In this document: one piece after another, positions 1 to 8,971 of the stretch
Numbering within the stretch: position 1 is the stretch's first letter
Layout of the letters: each line of letters starts with the position of its first letter
From: CAMLIZ01 sp040758375
Lineage (GTDB): Bacteria; Pseudomonadota; Gammaproteobacteria; Burkholderiales; Burkholderiaceae_C
DNA: 64,000 nucleotides
Assembly (NCBI GenBank): GCA_040758375.1
Contig: JBFLWE010000005.1
Coordinates: 1-64,000, forward strand
Reading direction: 5' to 3'
The notes under the pieces: generated by a model
Seen by the model: only the letters and a program-made list of their open reading frames with translations
The model's database searches: none
Told to the model about the DNA's origin: nothing
Program-made: the position numbers and the translations under genes

Positions 1-1348
1 GCTGCGCAGCAGCGGCGGCCGCCTGCGGCGCGGACGAGGCGGGCGCCGCCGGCACCGGCGGCATGCGCCACGCGAAGGCGGCCGCCAGGCCGAGCAAGGC
101 GCCCCCCGCCAATGCCCCGATGGTCCACGGATGGCGCCGCCGCATGGAGCGGGCCGGCGCGGTTGCCGCCTGGGCGTCGTGCGCTGCGCCGGCCACCGTC
201 TCGGCGGCGGCTTGCACGGTGCCCACGCCCCCCGGCACCGTGAACCCTCGCCACACCGGCGCGGTGGCCGGCGTGCTGCCACCGGGCCTGGGCACGGCGT
301 CGAGGCCGGCGGCCGACATCGGCAGGGTGGGGTCGAAGTGGGCCGTGGCGGCGCCGCGCGCCACCGCCAGGGTGGTGACGCCCGGCGTGGTGACATCGTG
401 CCGCGCCAGGCTGGGCACCGGCATGCGGCCTTCCAGCGCGTCGCGCCAGATGGCCACGCTTTGCGGGCGCTGCTGCGGCCGCACCGCCATGCCCCAGTCC
501 AGCGCCTGCAGGAAGTCGGGCGAGCATTCGGCCGGCAGCAGGCGCGCCAGCGGCGGCAGCTCGTCATGCAGCGCGCGCGCGGCCGCAGGCAACGGCGGCT
601 GGCCCACCAGCAGGTAGTAGAAGGTGGCGGCCAGGCCGTAGAGGTCGGTCCACGGCCCCTGGCGCATCGAAGCCACGTCGGCGTACTGCTCGATCGGCGC
701 GAAGTGCGGCTTCAGGATCGCCGTCAGCGCGTGCGTGCGGTCGCCGATCACGCGCCGCGCGGCGCCGAAGTCCAGCAGCACCGGCTTGCCGGCATCGTCG
801 AGCACGATGTTGTCGGGCGCGATGTCGCGGTGGAACACGCCTTCGCGGTGCAAGGCCTCCAGCGCGCCGAGCAAGGGCTCGATCAGCGTACGGCACCACG
901 CTTCGCCCGGCGAGCCCGGCGCCATCTGCTGGCGCACCTGGCGCAGCGTGCGGCCCTGCACCATGTGCATGACCATGTAGGCCGTGCCGTTGGCCTCCCA
1001 GAAACGGTACACCTTGACCAGCGAAGGGTGGTCGAAGCGCGCCAGCAGCCGCGCCTCGTTGACGAAGGAGCGCAGGCCCAGCGCAAAGGTTTCCTGCTGC
1101 ACCGCGGCACGCAGGGTCACGCGATGGTCCGGCGCACGCGCGGCCAGCGTGACCGGCATGTACTCCTTGAGCGCCACCTCGCGCTCCAGTGCATGGTCCC
1201 AGGCCAGGTACACGATGCCGAAGCCGCCGGCGCCCAGCACGCGGCGAATCTCGAATTCGGCCAGGCGCGCGCCTTCGGGCAGCGCGTCCGCAGAGTGCAC
1301 CGCCAATGCGGGCGGCCCACCCTCGACCGTGGAGGGAGCATCCGGCAT
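1..1348 (-). CDS. Membrane-anchored serine/threonine protein kinase (3' end outside window)
   Basis: Eukaryotic-type Ser/Thr kinase. The glycine loop GAGGFGIVY is near residues 39-47, the ATP-binding Lys is in VALKEY (K61), the catalytic loop is HRDIAPDN (H173-D175) and the Mg-binding DFG is at D193. The activation segment reads APIEQYA, as in many bacterial kinases of this family. A Pro/Ala-rich linker follows, then a hydrophobic segment around residues 405-428, so the kinase domain should be cytoplasmic and anchored by a C-terminal membrane helix. Something beyond the helix is cut off by the window edge. The ATG start is placed just before MPDAPSTVEGG; no strong ribosome binding site precedes it. 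The substrate is unknown. The downstream genes on this strand are outside the window. Confidence 0.85.
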   Translation of the reverse strand, partial: MPDAPSTVEGGPPALAVHSADALPEGARLAEFEIRRVLGAGGFGIVYLAWDHALEREVALKEYMPVTLAARAPDHRVTLRAAVQQETFALGLRSFVNEARLLARFDHPSLVKVYRFWEANGTAYMVMHMVQGRTLRQVRQQMAPGSPGEAWCRTLIEPLLGALEALHREGVFHRDIAPDNIVLDDAGKPVLLDFGAARRVIGDRTHALTAILKPHFAPIEQYADVASMRQGPWTDLYGLAATFYYLLVGQPPLPAAARALHDELPPLARLLPAECSPDFLQALDWGMAVRPQQRPQSVAIWRDALEGRMPVPSLARHDVTTPGVTTLAVARGAATAHFDPTLPMSAAGLDAVPRPGGSTPATAPVWRGFTVPGGVGTVQAAAETVAGAAHDAQAATAPARSMRRRHPWTIGALAGGALLGLAAAFAWRMPPVPAAPASSAPQAAAAAAQ

Positions 1349-1462
1349 CGCGCGAGCTTATCCCTGCAGCATGGCCGCGCCGGAAGACCCCACCGCCGCC
1401 CCGTCACACGCTGTGATTTGTTCCACGTCGGGTTCCCCCTTAGGAGCACGGCGCCCGGCGCC

Positions 1463-1468
1463 TAAAAT
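1463..1468 (+). promoter_or_regulatory. Candidate -10 element of argG
   Basis: TAAAAT lies about 45 bases upstream of the argG start, in the only intergenic space available. A weak TTAGGA sits 17 bases upstream. It resembles a sigma-70 -10 element but the -35 is poor. Confidence 0.3.
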
Positions 1469-1512
1469 CGCCGGTTCCGCCTGTCCCAGACGCCTAGAGC
1501 ACTTCTCATACC

Positions 1513-2850
1513 ATGCCCACCATCCTTCAGCACCTTCCCACCGGCCAGAAGGTCGGCATCGCGTTCTCCGGCGGCCTGGACACGAGCGCTGCGCTGCTGT
1601 GGATGCGCACCAAGGGCGCGGTGCCCTACGCCTACACCGCCAACCTGGGCCAGCCCGACGAGCCTGACTACGAGGACATCCCGCGCCGCGCGCTGCAATA
1701 CGGCGCCGAGAAGGCCCGCCTGGTCGACTGCCGCGCGCAGCTGGTGGCCGAAGGCATCGCCGCGCTGCAGTGCGGCGCGTTCCACATCAGCACCGCCGGC
1801 CTCACCTACTTCAACACCACGCCGATCGGCCGCGCCGTCACCGGCACCATGCTGGTGGCCGCGATGAAGGAAGACGAGGTCCACATCTGGGGCGACGGCT
1901 CCACCTTCAAGGGCAACGACATCGAGCGCTTCTACCGCTACGGGCTGCTCACCAACCCCGAGCTCAAGATCTACAAGCCCTGGCTCGACCAGGCCTTCAT
2001 CGACGAGCTGGGCGGCCGCGCCGAGATGAGCGCGTTCATGAACGCCAAGGGCTTCGCCTACAAGATGTCGGCCGAGAAGGCCTACTCCACCGACAGCAAC
2101 ATGCTGGGCGCCACGCACGAGGCCAAGGACCTGGAGCACCTGAACACCGGCATCAAGATCGTCAACCCGATCATGGGCGTGGCCTTCTGGCGCGACGACG
2201 TGCGGGTCTTGCCCGAAGAGGTGACGGTGCGCTTCGAAGAAGGCCGCCCGGTGGCGCTGAACGGCCAGGAGTTCGCCAGCCCCGTCGAGCTGATGGCCGA
2301 GGCCAACCGCATCGGCGGCCGCCATGGGCTGGGCATGAGCGACCAGATCGAGAACCGCATCATCGAGGCCAAGAGCCGCGGCATCTACGAGGCCCCGGGC
2401 CTGGCGCTGCTGTTCATCGCCTACGAGCGCCTGGTCACCGGCATCCACAACGAAGACACCATCGAGCAGTACCGCGACAACGGCCGCCGCCTGGGCCGCC
2501 TGCTCTACCAGGGCCGCTGGTTCGACCCGCAGGCCATCATGCTGCGCGAGACCGCGCAGCGCTGGGTGGCGCGCGCGGTCACCGGCGAGGTGACGATCGA
2601 GCTGCGCCGCGGCAACGACTACTCCATCCTCGACACCCGCAGCCCCAACCTCACCTACGCGCCCGAGCGCCTGTCGATGGAGAAGGTGGAGAACGCGCCC
2701 TTCTCGCCGGCCGACCGCATCGGCCAGCTCACGATGCGCAACCTCGACATCGTGGACACGCGCGAGAAGCTGGCCATCTACACCAAGGCCGGCCTGCTGT
2801 CGGCATCCAAAGGCGCGGCGCTGCCGCAGCTGCCGGACGACAAGCGCTGA
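1513..2850 (+). CDS. argG: Argininosuccinate synthase
   Basis: Catalyses ATP-dependent condensation of citrulline and aspartate to argininosuccinate, the penultimate step of arginine synthesis, in the cytoplasm. The N-terminal PP-loop AFSGGLDTSAALLW is clear near residue 17, and the downstream ATP/citrulline/aspartate-binding regions (GDGSTFKGNDIERF, STDSNMLGATHEAKDL) are intact. At 445 residues it matches the longer E. coli-type ArgG rather than the roughly 400-residue form. It stands alone, divergent from the kinase gene and followed by a GC-rich hairpin, so it is probably monocistronic. Confidence 0.97.
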   Translation: MPTILQHLPTGQKVGIAFSGGLDTSAALLWMRTKGAVPYAYTANLGQPDEPDYEDIPRRALQYGAEKARLVDCRAQLVAEGIAALQCGAFHISTAGLTYFNTTPIGRAVTGTMLVAAMKEDEVHIWGDGSTFKGNDIERFYRYGLLTNPELKIYKPWLDQAFIDELGGRAEMSAFMNAKGFAYKMSAEKAYSTDSNMLGATHEAKDLEHLNTGIKIVNPIMGVAFWRDDVRVLPEEVTVRFEEGRPVALNGQEFASPVELMAEANRIGGRHGLGMSDQIENRIIEAKSRGIYEAPGLALLFIAYERLVTGIHNEDTIEQYRDNGRRLGRLLYQGRWFDPQAIMLRETAQRWVARAVTGEVTIELRRGNDYSILDTRSPNLTYAPERLSMEKVENAPFSPADRIGQLTMRNLDIVDTREKLAIYTKAGLLSASKGAALPQLPDDKR

Positions 2851-2859
2851 ACTGGGCGC

Positions 2860-2881
2860 GCCGGCGAGCGCCGGCTATAGT
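2860..2881 (+). other. GC hairpin followed by a candidate -10 element
   Basis: A perfect 7-bp stem GCCGGCG / CGCCGGC (2860-2866 and 2869-2875) with a 2-nt loop follows argG. It has no T-run, so it is a weak terminator at best. TATAGT (2876-2881) directly abuts it and could be the -10 of the next gene. Confidence 0.3.
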
Positions 2882-2915
2882 CGGCGCTCTTCCAGCCGCA
2901 AGAGGTGTGCATCCG

Positions 2916-3425
2916 ATGGGCCATCGCCGCCGAACCGTGTTGCTGGCACTGGCCGGTGCGGGCCTGGCGCAGCACAGGCTGGCCCGCGCGCTCGACCCTG
3001 CCACCGGCCCGGCCGTGCTCACGCTCAGCGGCAAGATCGGCAAGCCCAACGCCACCGACCGGGCCGAGTTCGACATGGCGATGCTCGAGCGGCTGCCGCA
3101 GCGCAGCTTCACGGCCAGGACACCCTGGTACCGCGAACCACGCAAGTTCACCGGCCCGCTGCTGCGCGACGTGTTGGCCGCCGCAGGCGCCCACGGACGA
3201 ACGCTCAAGGCGGTGGCGCTCAATGACTACACGGTCGAGATCCCGTTCGACGATGCCTTGCGCCACGACGTGATCGTCGCGCGCCTGCTCGACGACAAGC
3301 CGATGCCGGTGCGCGAGAAAGGGCCGCTGTTCATCGTCTATCCGTTCGACAGCAAACCCGAGCTGCGCAATGCGGTGTACTTCAGCCGATCGGCATGGCA
3401 GTTGAAGGCGATCCAGGTCCAGTAG
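2916..3425 (+). CDS. Periplasmic molybdopterin-binding-fold protein without cysteine
   Basis: A 169-residue secreted protein. A basic N-terminus and hydrophobic core ending near ALA/ARA form a Sec-type signal, and the mature part resembles the oxidoreductase molybdopterin-binding domain (PF00174; motifs FTGPLLRDVL, ALNDYTVEIP, KGPLFIVYPF). Catalytic members bind Mo through a cysteine, but this protein contains no cysteine at all, so it is unlikely to be a standard molybdoenzyme. Its 3' end overlaps the start of a hybrid sensor kinase by 31 bases. That suggests co-translation and perhaps a role as a periplasmic ligand-binding partner of the kinase (inference). An ATG with AAGAGG upstream was chosen as start. 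Confidence 0.75.
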   Translation: MGHRRRTVLLALAGAGLAQHRLARALDPATGPAVLTLSGKIGKPNATDRAEFDMAMLERLPQRSFTARTPWYREPRKFTGPLLRDVLAAAGAHGRTLKAVALNDYTVEIPFDDALRHDVIVARLLDDKPMPVREKGPLFIVYPFDSKPELRNAVYFSRSAWQLKAIQVQ

Positions 3426-5623
3426 CGCGGCGGAGACAGCAGCGCACCGGCTTGTGGATGGGGCTGATCGGCGCCGTGCTGGCGCTGGCGCTCATCGCGG
3501 TGGGCTACGTGCAGGCGCGCCAGTACGCGTTGCTCAACCTCACGGTGCAGTACCAGGACGACTACTTCGTCCTCAGCCTCTTCCAGGTGGAAACCGAATA
3601 CCTGCGCCTGCGCACCGCCTGGCAGGAGGCCTCGGCCGACAGCGGCGAGCTCGACCGCGACGCGCTGCAGCTGCGCTACGACATCTTCGTCAGCCGGGTG
3701 GGCCTGCTGCGCAACGACCGCGCCAGCCGCGTGCTGCACGGCGACACCTCGTTCGACGACACCATGCGCCAGCTGCGCAGCTTCATCGAACACGCCGACG
3801 CCTACCTGGCCGACCCGCCGCGCGCACCGCTGTCCAAGACGGCGCTGCTGATGCTGCAGCCGGAGCTGGAAGCGCTGGCCCAGCCGGTGCACAGCATGTC
3901 GCTCGGCGCCTCGCACCATGTGGCTCGCCAGATCACCCAGCGCTACGACACCGTGCGCCAGCACAACCGCATCGGCATCGGGCTGACGCTGCTGCTGTCG
4001 GCCACCACGCTGCTGTTCGCGGTGATCAGCCTGCGCCAGATGCGCCAGCTCGACGCGCGTGGCCGCCGGCTCGAGCGCCTGACCGCCCGCCTGCGCGTTG
4101 CGCAGCGCGAGGCCGAGGCCGCCAGCCAGGCCAAGAGCGCGTTCCTGGCCAACATGAGCCATGAGATCCGCACACCCTTCCAGGGTCTGCTGGGCATGCT
4201 CTCGCTGCTGCGCGACACGCCGCTGGACGCACGGCAGCTCGACTACCTGCGCACCGCCTCCGACTCGGCCGACCACCTGCTGGCGATCCTGAACGACATC
4301 CTCGACCTGTCCAAGCTCGAGTCGGGCAGCCTCACGCTCATGCCCGAAAGCGTGGCGCTGCATCCGCTGGTGGACGAGGTGGTGCTGCCGATGCAGCCTC
4401 AGGCCACCGCCAAGGGCCTGGCGCTGCGCGTCGAGCGCGAGCCCGACCTGCCGCGCCACGTGATGGCCGATGCCACGCGGGTGAAGCAGGTGCTGTTCAA
4501 CCTGCTCAGCAACGCGATCAAGTTCTCCGACGCCGGCTCGGTGACGCTGTCGGTGCAGCGCGGGGAAACGGGTGACGGCCGGCCGATCCTGCGCTTCGTC
4601 GTGTCGGACACGGGCGTGGGCATGGACGAGACCATGCAGGCCAAGCTGTTCCGGCGCTTCGCCCAGGGTGACGACTCGCGATCGCGCCGCCATCCGGGCA
4701 CAGGGCTGGGGCTGGAAATCTCGCGCACTCTGGCGCGCCTGATGGGCGGCGACATCACCGTGCGCAGCGCGCCGGGCGAAGGCAGCAGCTTCACCTTCGA
4801 ACTGCCCTTGCAGGAGGCCGAGCCCCCCGCCGTGCACGCACCGCCGCTGCTCGAAGCCACAGTCCGCCCGCTGTCGGTGCTGGTGGCCGAGGACCACCCG
4901 GTCAACCGCAAGTACATCGCCGCGCTGCTCGATAAGCTGGGCCACCGCGCCAGCTTCGCCGACGACGGCGAGCAAGCCGTGCAGGCGGTGCAGCGCACGC
5001 CTTTCGACGTGGTGTTGATGGACCTGCACATGCCCGGGCTCGACGGCCTGGCCGCGACCCGCGCGGTGCGCGCCCTGCCCGGCCCTGCCCGCCACACGCC
5101 GATCGTCGCGCTCACCGCCGATGCCTTCGCCGAAACACGCGAGCGCTGCCTGGCCGCCGGCATGGACGACTTCCTCGCCAAGCCGGTGCAGCCGGGGGCG
5201 CTGGCCGAGGTGCTGGCGCGGCACTTCGGCACCGCGCCGGTGGCCGAGCCCGCGGTCGGCGCCCGTGCGCCGGCCGACGCCCTGCTCGACCGCCAGGTCA
5301 TCGCCGGCGTGCTGCAGGTGATGCCGCGCCCGCGCTACGCCGCGCTGCTCGGCACCTACCTGGAAGCCGGCACCGAACTGGGGGCCCGCCTGCGCGATGC
5401 GCTGCGGCGCAACCAGCGCCAGGAGTTCGGCCGCATCGCGCACAGCACCAAGGGCGCCGCCCTCAACCTGGGCCTGCGCGGCCTCGCCGACGTGGCCGAG
5501 CAGTTGCAGCTGCGCGCCGAAAACGCACCTGCCGACGCCCTGGAGCCGCTGGTGCAACGCTTCGAGACCCTGCTGGCGCACACGCGCACCGCCTGCGCGC
5601 AGGCCGGGCTCACGCACCCGTAG
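3395..5623 (+). CDS. Hybrid sensor histidine kinase with receiver and Hpt domains
   Basis: A 742-residue membrane phosphorelay protein. TM1 spans about residues 20-40, a periplasmic sensor region about 42-190, and TM2 about 192-211. The HisKA H-box NMSHEIRTP carries H256. The ATPase boxes follow (NLLSNAIKFSD, SDTGVGMDE, GTGLGLEIS), then a receiver domain with D543 in VLMDLHMPG, and a C-terminal Hpt domain with H683 in HSTKGAALNLG. All phosphotransfer residues are present, so the protein could run a full His-Asp-His relay to an external regulator; none is encoded next to it. The start overlaps the upstream molybdopterin-fold gene, making that protein a likely sensory partner. A later ATG at 3458 would remove part of the N-terminus and is less favoured. 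Confidence 0.9.
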   Translation: MAVEGDPGPVARRRQQRTGLWMGLIGAVLALALIAVGYVQARQYALLNLTVQYQDDYFVLSLFQVETEYLRLRTAWQEASADSGELDRDALQLRYDIFVSRVGLLRNDRASRVLHGDTSFDDTMRQLRSFIEHADAYLADPPRAPLSKTALLMLQPELEALAQPVHSMSLGASHHVARQITQRYDTVRQHNRIGIGLTLLLSATTLLFAVISLRQMRQLDARGRRLERLTARLRVAQREAEAASQAKSAFLANMSHEIRTPFQGLLGMLSLLRDTPLDARQLDYLRTASDSADHLLAILNDILDLSKLESGSLTLMPESVALHPLVDEVVLPMQPQATAKGLALRVEREPDLPRHVMADATRVKQVLFNLLSNAIKFSDAGSVTLSVQRGETGDGRPILRFVVSDTGVGMDETMQAKLFRRFAQGDDSRSRRHPGTGLGLEISRTLARLMGGDITVRSAPGEGSSFTFELPLQEAEPPAVHAPPLLEATVRPLSVLVAEDHPVNRKYIAALLDKLGHRASFADDGEQAVQAVQRTPFDVVLMDLHMPGLDGLAATRAVRALPGPARHTPIVALTADAFAETRERCLAAGMDDFLAKPVQPGALAEVLARHFGTAPVAEPAVGARAPADALLDRQVIAGVLQVMPRPRYAALLGTYLEAGTELGARLRDALRRNQRQEFGRIAHSTKGAALNLGLRGLADVAEQLQLRAENAPADALEPLVQRFETLLAHTRTACAQAGLTHP

Positions 5624-5629
5624 GGCGCC

Positions 5630-6658
5630 CTACAACACCACCGGCTCCGGCTCCAGCCGGATGCCGAAACGGCCGTACACGCTCTCCTGGATCGCGCGCG
5701 CCAGCGTCACCACCTCGGCGCCGCTGGCGCCGCCACGGTTGACCAGCACCAACGCCTGCTTCTCGTACACGCCGGCACGGCCGATGGTCTTGCCTTTCCA
5801 GCCGCAGGCGTCGATCAGCCAGCCGGCGGCCAGCTTGACGCTGCCGTCGGGCAGCGGGTAGTGCACGATCTCCGGATCGCGGCCGATGATGTCGCGGCAC
5901 TGCTCGGGCGTGACCACCGGGTTCTTGAAGAAGCTGCCCGCGTTGCCGATCTGCGCCGGGTCGGGCAGCTTGGCACGGCGGATCTCGCACACCCAGTCGA
6001 AGATCTGGCGCGCGCCGGGCGCGCCAATGCCTGTCTCGTGCATCTTGCGCTCCAAGTCCAGGTAGCCCAGCACCGGGGTCCAGGGCCTGGGCAGCCGCAG
6101 CCGCACGCGGGTGATCAGGCTCTTGCCGGCCAGCTCGTGCTTGAACACGCTGTCGCGGTAGCCGAAGCGGCACATCGCAGCGTCCAGCCTCACGCTGCGG
6201 CCGGTGATCAGGTCCACCGCGTCCAGCGACTCGAAGCGGTCCTTCAGCTCCAGCCCGTAGGCGCCGATGTTCTGCACCGGTGCTGCACCCACCGTGCCGG
6301 GGATCAGGGCCAGGTTCTCCAGGCCGCCGAAACCCTGCTCCAGCGTCCAGGCCACCGCGTCGTGCCAGGTCACGCCCGCGCCGAACTCCACGACCACCGC
6401 ATCGTCGCGCTCGGCCACCACGCGCTGGCCCATCACCTCGACCTTGAGCACCACCAGTTCGAGGTCGCGCGTGAGCACCACGTTGCTGCCGCCGCCCAGC
6501 ACGAACTTCGGCGCGCGGCCCAGCTCCGGGTCGCCCAGGATGCGCCGCACGTCGGCATCGCTTTTGACGCGCACCAAACGATCGGCGACGGCCGGCAATC
6601 CGAACGTGTTGTAAGGCCGAAGATTGACGCCGCGTTCGACCGCCACAGAGTTTTGCAT
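5630..6658 (-). CDS. murB: UDP-N-acetylenolpyruvoylglucosamine reductase
   Basis: FAD enzyme that reduces UDP-GlcNAc-enolpyruvate to UDP-MurNAc with NADPH in cytoplasmic peptidoglycan precursor synthesis. FAD-binding motifs GGGSNVVLT and PGTVGAAPVQNIGAYG are present. The proton-donor serine lies in GNAGSFFKNP and the C-terminal Glu region matches the E. coli-type (type I) enzyme of about 340 residues; this one has 342. The frame stays open far upstream, so the start was set at MQNSVAVERGVNLRPYNTFG, which aligns with the family N-terminus. It is divergent from yajQ and convergent with the kinase gene. Confidence 0.95.
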   Translation of the reverse strand: MQNSVAVERGVNLRPYNTFGLPAVADRLVRVKSDADVRRILGDPELGRAPKFVLGGGSNVVLTRDLELVVLKVEVMGQRVVAERDDAVVVEFGAGVTWHDAVAWTLEQGFGGLENLALIPGTVGAAPVQNIGAYGLELKDRFESLDAVDLITGRSVRLDAAMCRFGYRDSVFKHELAGKSLITRVRLRLPRPWTPVLGYLDLERKMHETGIGAPGARQIFDWVCEIRRAKLPDPAQIGNAGSFFKNPVVTPEQCRDIIGRDPEIVHYPLPDGSVKLAAGWLIDACGWKGKTIGRAGVYEKQALVLVNRGGASGAEVVTLARAIQESVYGRFGIRLEPEPVVL

Positions 6659-6709
6659 GGCAGAATTTTCGCCGATCACCATCGCCCGTCGCCGAGGGCA
6701 AACATCTCT

Positions 6710-7210
6710 ATGCCGAGTTTCGACGCCGTTCTGGAGCCCAACCTGGTCGAGCTGCGCAATGCGGTCGAGCAGAGCAACAAGGAAATCGGCACCCGCTTCG
6801 ATTTCAAGGGCTCGGACGCGCGCATCGAAAGCAGCGACAAGGGCAGCGACAAGACGCTCACGCTCTATGCCGACAGCGACTTCCAGCTCGGCCAGGTGAA
6901 GGACGTGCTGCTGGCCAAGCTGACCAAGCGCGGCGTGGACGTGCGTTTCCTCGACGACACCGCCAAGATCGAGAAGATCGGCGGCGACAAGGTCAAGCAG
7001 CTGATCAAGGTCAAGGCCGGCATCGACAGCGACACCGCCAGGAAGATCCAGCAGCTGGTCAAGCAGAGCAAGCTCAAGGTGCAGGCCGCGATCCAGGGCG
7101 ACACCGTGCGCATCACCGGCGCCAAGCGCGACGATCTGCAGGCGGCGATCGCGCTGCTGCGCAAGGAAGTGGCCGACGTACCGCTGTCGTTCACGAATTT
7201 TCGGGATTGA
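6710..7210 (+). CDS. yajQ: YajQ family nucleotide-binding protein
   Basis: A 166-residue cytoplasmic protein of the UPF0234/YajQ family. Family members bind tRNA/GTP and, in Xanthomonas and Pseudomonas, cyclic di-GMP. The start MPSFDAV and conserved blocks FDFKGSDARIE, KVKAGIDSD and VRITGAKRDDLQ are all present and the length is typical. It begins 51 bases from the divergent murB start and ends 4 bases before the retropepsin-like gene, so the two are probably co-transcribed. No regulator partner is visible. Confidence 0.93.
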   Translation: MPSFDAVLEPNLVELRNAVEQSNKEIGTRFDFKGSDARIESSDKGSDKTLTLYADSDFQLGQVKDVLLAKLTKRGVDVRFLDDTAKIEKIGGDKVKQLIKVKAGIDSDTARKIQQLVKQSKLKVQAAIQGDTVRITGAKRDDLQAAIALLRKEVADVPLSFTNFRD

Positions 7211-7214
7211 TCCG

Positions 7215-7847
7215 ATGCGCCGCAGCCTCCCCACGCTGCTGCTGGCCGCGTCTTGCGCTGGCGCATTCGCACAAAGCGTTTCCTTCAACGGCAGCATGGG
7301 CGACAAGGCCCTGCTGGTCATCGACGGACAAACACGCATGCTGGCGGTGGGCGCTGCCGCCCAGGGCGTGAAGCTGCTGGGCGTGAACCACGACGAGGCG
7401 CGCGTGGAATACGGCGGCAGGGCCGTCGTGCTGCGCCAGGGCAGCCCCGTCAACCTGGGCGGCGCCGCCACCGCGGGCAGCGGGCGCGAGATCGTGCTCA
7501 CGGCCGGCATGGGCGGGCACTTCTTCGCCAACGGCAGCATCAACGGCAAGGCGGCGCGCTTCGTGGTCGATACCGGCGCCACCGCCGTGGCCATCGGCCA
7601 GCCCGACGCCGACCGGCTGGGGCTGGACTACCGCCGCAGCCCACCCATCCCGATGGGCACGGCCAACGGCGTGGTGCCCGGCTACCGCGTCATGCTGAAC
7701 AGCGTGCGCATCGGCGACGTCGACACCTTCAACGTGCAGGCCGTCGTGGTGCCGGCGGCGATGGAGTACGTGCTGCTGGGCAACACCTTCCTCACGCGCT
7801 TCTCGATGAACCGCGACAGCGACACGCTGCGTCTGGAGAAGCGTTAG
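7215..7847 (+). CDS. Secreted retropepsin-like aspartic protease (TIGR02281 type)
   Basis: A 210-residue protein with a cleavable signal (MRRSLPTLLLAASCAGAFA). A single retroviral-type aspartic protease domain occupies the C-terminal half. The active-site motif FVVDTGATAVAIG provides the Asp-Thr-Gly triad, and the substrate-flap and hydrophobic-Gly motif VLLGNTFL follows. Such clan AA proteins act as dimers. The N-terminal half (about residues 25-90) is family-specific with no assigned function. The physiological substrate is unknown. It follows yajQ by 4 bases. Confidence 0.82.
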   Translation: MRRSLPTLLLAASCAGAFAQSVSFNGSMGDKALLVIDGQTRMLAVGAAAQGVKLLGVNHDEARVEYGGRAVVLRQGSPVNLGGAATAGSGREIVLTAGMGGHFFANGSINGKAARFVVDTGATAVAIGQPDADRLGLDYRRSPPIPMGTANGVVPGYRVMLNSVRIGDVDTFNVQAVVVPAAMEYVLLGNTFLTRFSMNRDSDTLRLEKR

Positions 7848-8042
7848 CGCCCGCCGCTGCGCGGCCTGCCTGTTCGAGAGGGGCAGTCTCTTCGTTGTCG
7901 CAGAAGGTGGAAGTCCCCTTGGGACAGACCTGCGAAGCAGGTCAGGGGCGACACCTCTTAGCACCCGCTTCGCGCTCCGGGTTTCCCGGTCGCGAAGCGC
8001 GGCCACCTCGGGGGGCGGCCGCCAGGCGGCCGGGGGCTCCAG
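7848..8042. repeat. Hairpin-rich intergenic sequence between convergent genes
   Basis: This 195-bp spacer contains three stem-loops: GTCCC-CTT-GGGAC (7913-7925), GACCTGC-GAA-GCAGGTC (7927-7943) and GGCCGCC-A-GGCGGCC (8017-8031). The last, within CTCGGGGGGCGGCCGCC, resembles the CTCGGGGGTGGCCGCC at 15839-15854, so it may be a member of a dispersed GC-rich repeat class. No T-run follows any stem, and I see no coding potential. Confidence 0.4.
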
Positions 8043-8834
8043 CTACCCGCGCTCGATGCGCGCGTAAGCCGAATGGTTGTGTATGGACTCGAAGTTCTCG
8101 ACGTCCACCGAATAGCGGCCAATGCGCGCATCGCCGTTCAGGCGCAGCGCCACGTCGCGCACCAGGTCTTCCACGAACTTGGGGTTCTCGTAGGCGCGCT
8201 CGGTGATCCACTTTTCATCGGCGCGCTTGAGCATCGGCCAGATCTCGCTGGAGGCTGACTCCTCGGCATAGCGCACCAGCTCGTGCCAACCCACCTCTTG
8301 CAGCAGCTCCACCCGAATGGTCACCAGCGAGCGCTGGTTGTGCGCTCCGTAGTCGGAGATCTCCTTCGAGCAGGGGCACAGGCTTTTCACCGGCACCGCC
8401 ACTTCAGCCCACACGGCCGTGCGGCCGCCACGGGTTTCGGCCACCCAGCGTCCCTGGATGTCGAGCAGGCTTTGCACGCCCGACACCGGCGCGCGCTTGC
8501 GCACGAAGAACGGAAAGCGCGCCTCGATGCGGCCCTCGGTGGCGTGCAGCTTGTCGAGCATGGCCGCCAGGTGCTGGCGCAGCGCGGTGGTGTCCAGCGG
8601 GCCGTCCAGCGCCTCCAGCCACGCCACGAAACGCGACATGTGCGTGCCCTTCTTCTCGGCCGGCAGCATCACGTCCAGATCCCATTGCGCCACCGTGGGC
8701 TGCACCTGGCCGCCCAAGCGCAGCTGCAGCGGATAGCGCACGTCCTTGACGCCCACGCGCTGGATCACCAGCTGGCGCTGGTCACGCTCGCTCTGGGTGT
8801 CTGGAATGTGCAGCGCGTCGGTGGGGTGCGTCAT
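8043..8834 (-). CDS. folE2: GTP cyclohydrolase FolE2 (type IB)
   Basis: Converts GTP to 7,8-dihydroneopterin triphosphate, the first committed step of folate synthesis. This metal-flexible type IB enzyme often replaces zinc-dependent FolE. The 263-residue protein has the family hallmark CPCSKEISDYGAHNQRS, with the catalytic Cys, and the C-terminal ENFESIHNHSAYA block. The start is placed at MTHPTDALHIPD; an upstream in-frame extension lacks family similarity. It follows dxs on the same strand after a 137-bp gap and is probably transcribed separately. No Zur-like operator was evident. Confidence 0.95.
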   Translation of the reverse strand: MTHPTDALHIPDTQSERDQRQLVIQRVGVKDVRYPLQLRLGGQVQPTVAQWDLDVMLPAEKKGTHMSRFVAWLEALDGPLDTTALRQHLAAMLDKLHATEGRIEARFPFFVRKRAPVSGVQSLLDIQGRWVAETRGGRTAVWAEVAVPVKSLCPCSKEISDYGAHNQRSLVTIRVELLQEVGWHELVRYAEESASSEIWPMLKRADEKWITERAYENPKFVEDLVRDVALRLNGDARIGRYSVDVENFESIHNHSAYARIERG

Positions 8835-8898
8835 GGTCAGGAAAGCCGGCGGGGCACGCCGTTTGCGCACGTGCCAGGCGGCAAGCATGGCACCAAAC

Positions 8899-8916
8899 GG
8901 CAGGCCCCTGCCTGCC
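8899..8916 (-). terminator. Weak candidate terminator after dxs
   Basis: A 6-bp stem GGCAGG / CCTGCC with a 6-nt loop is followed on the minus strand by GTTTGGT. The T-run is short, so efficiency is doubtful. Confidence 0.3.
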
Positions 8917-8971
8917 TGGGTGCATTTTCTGAGGCGGTCTCTCTAGGGCGTTGTCGCCGACGTGACGGCGT

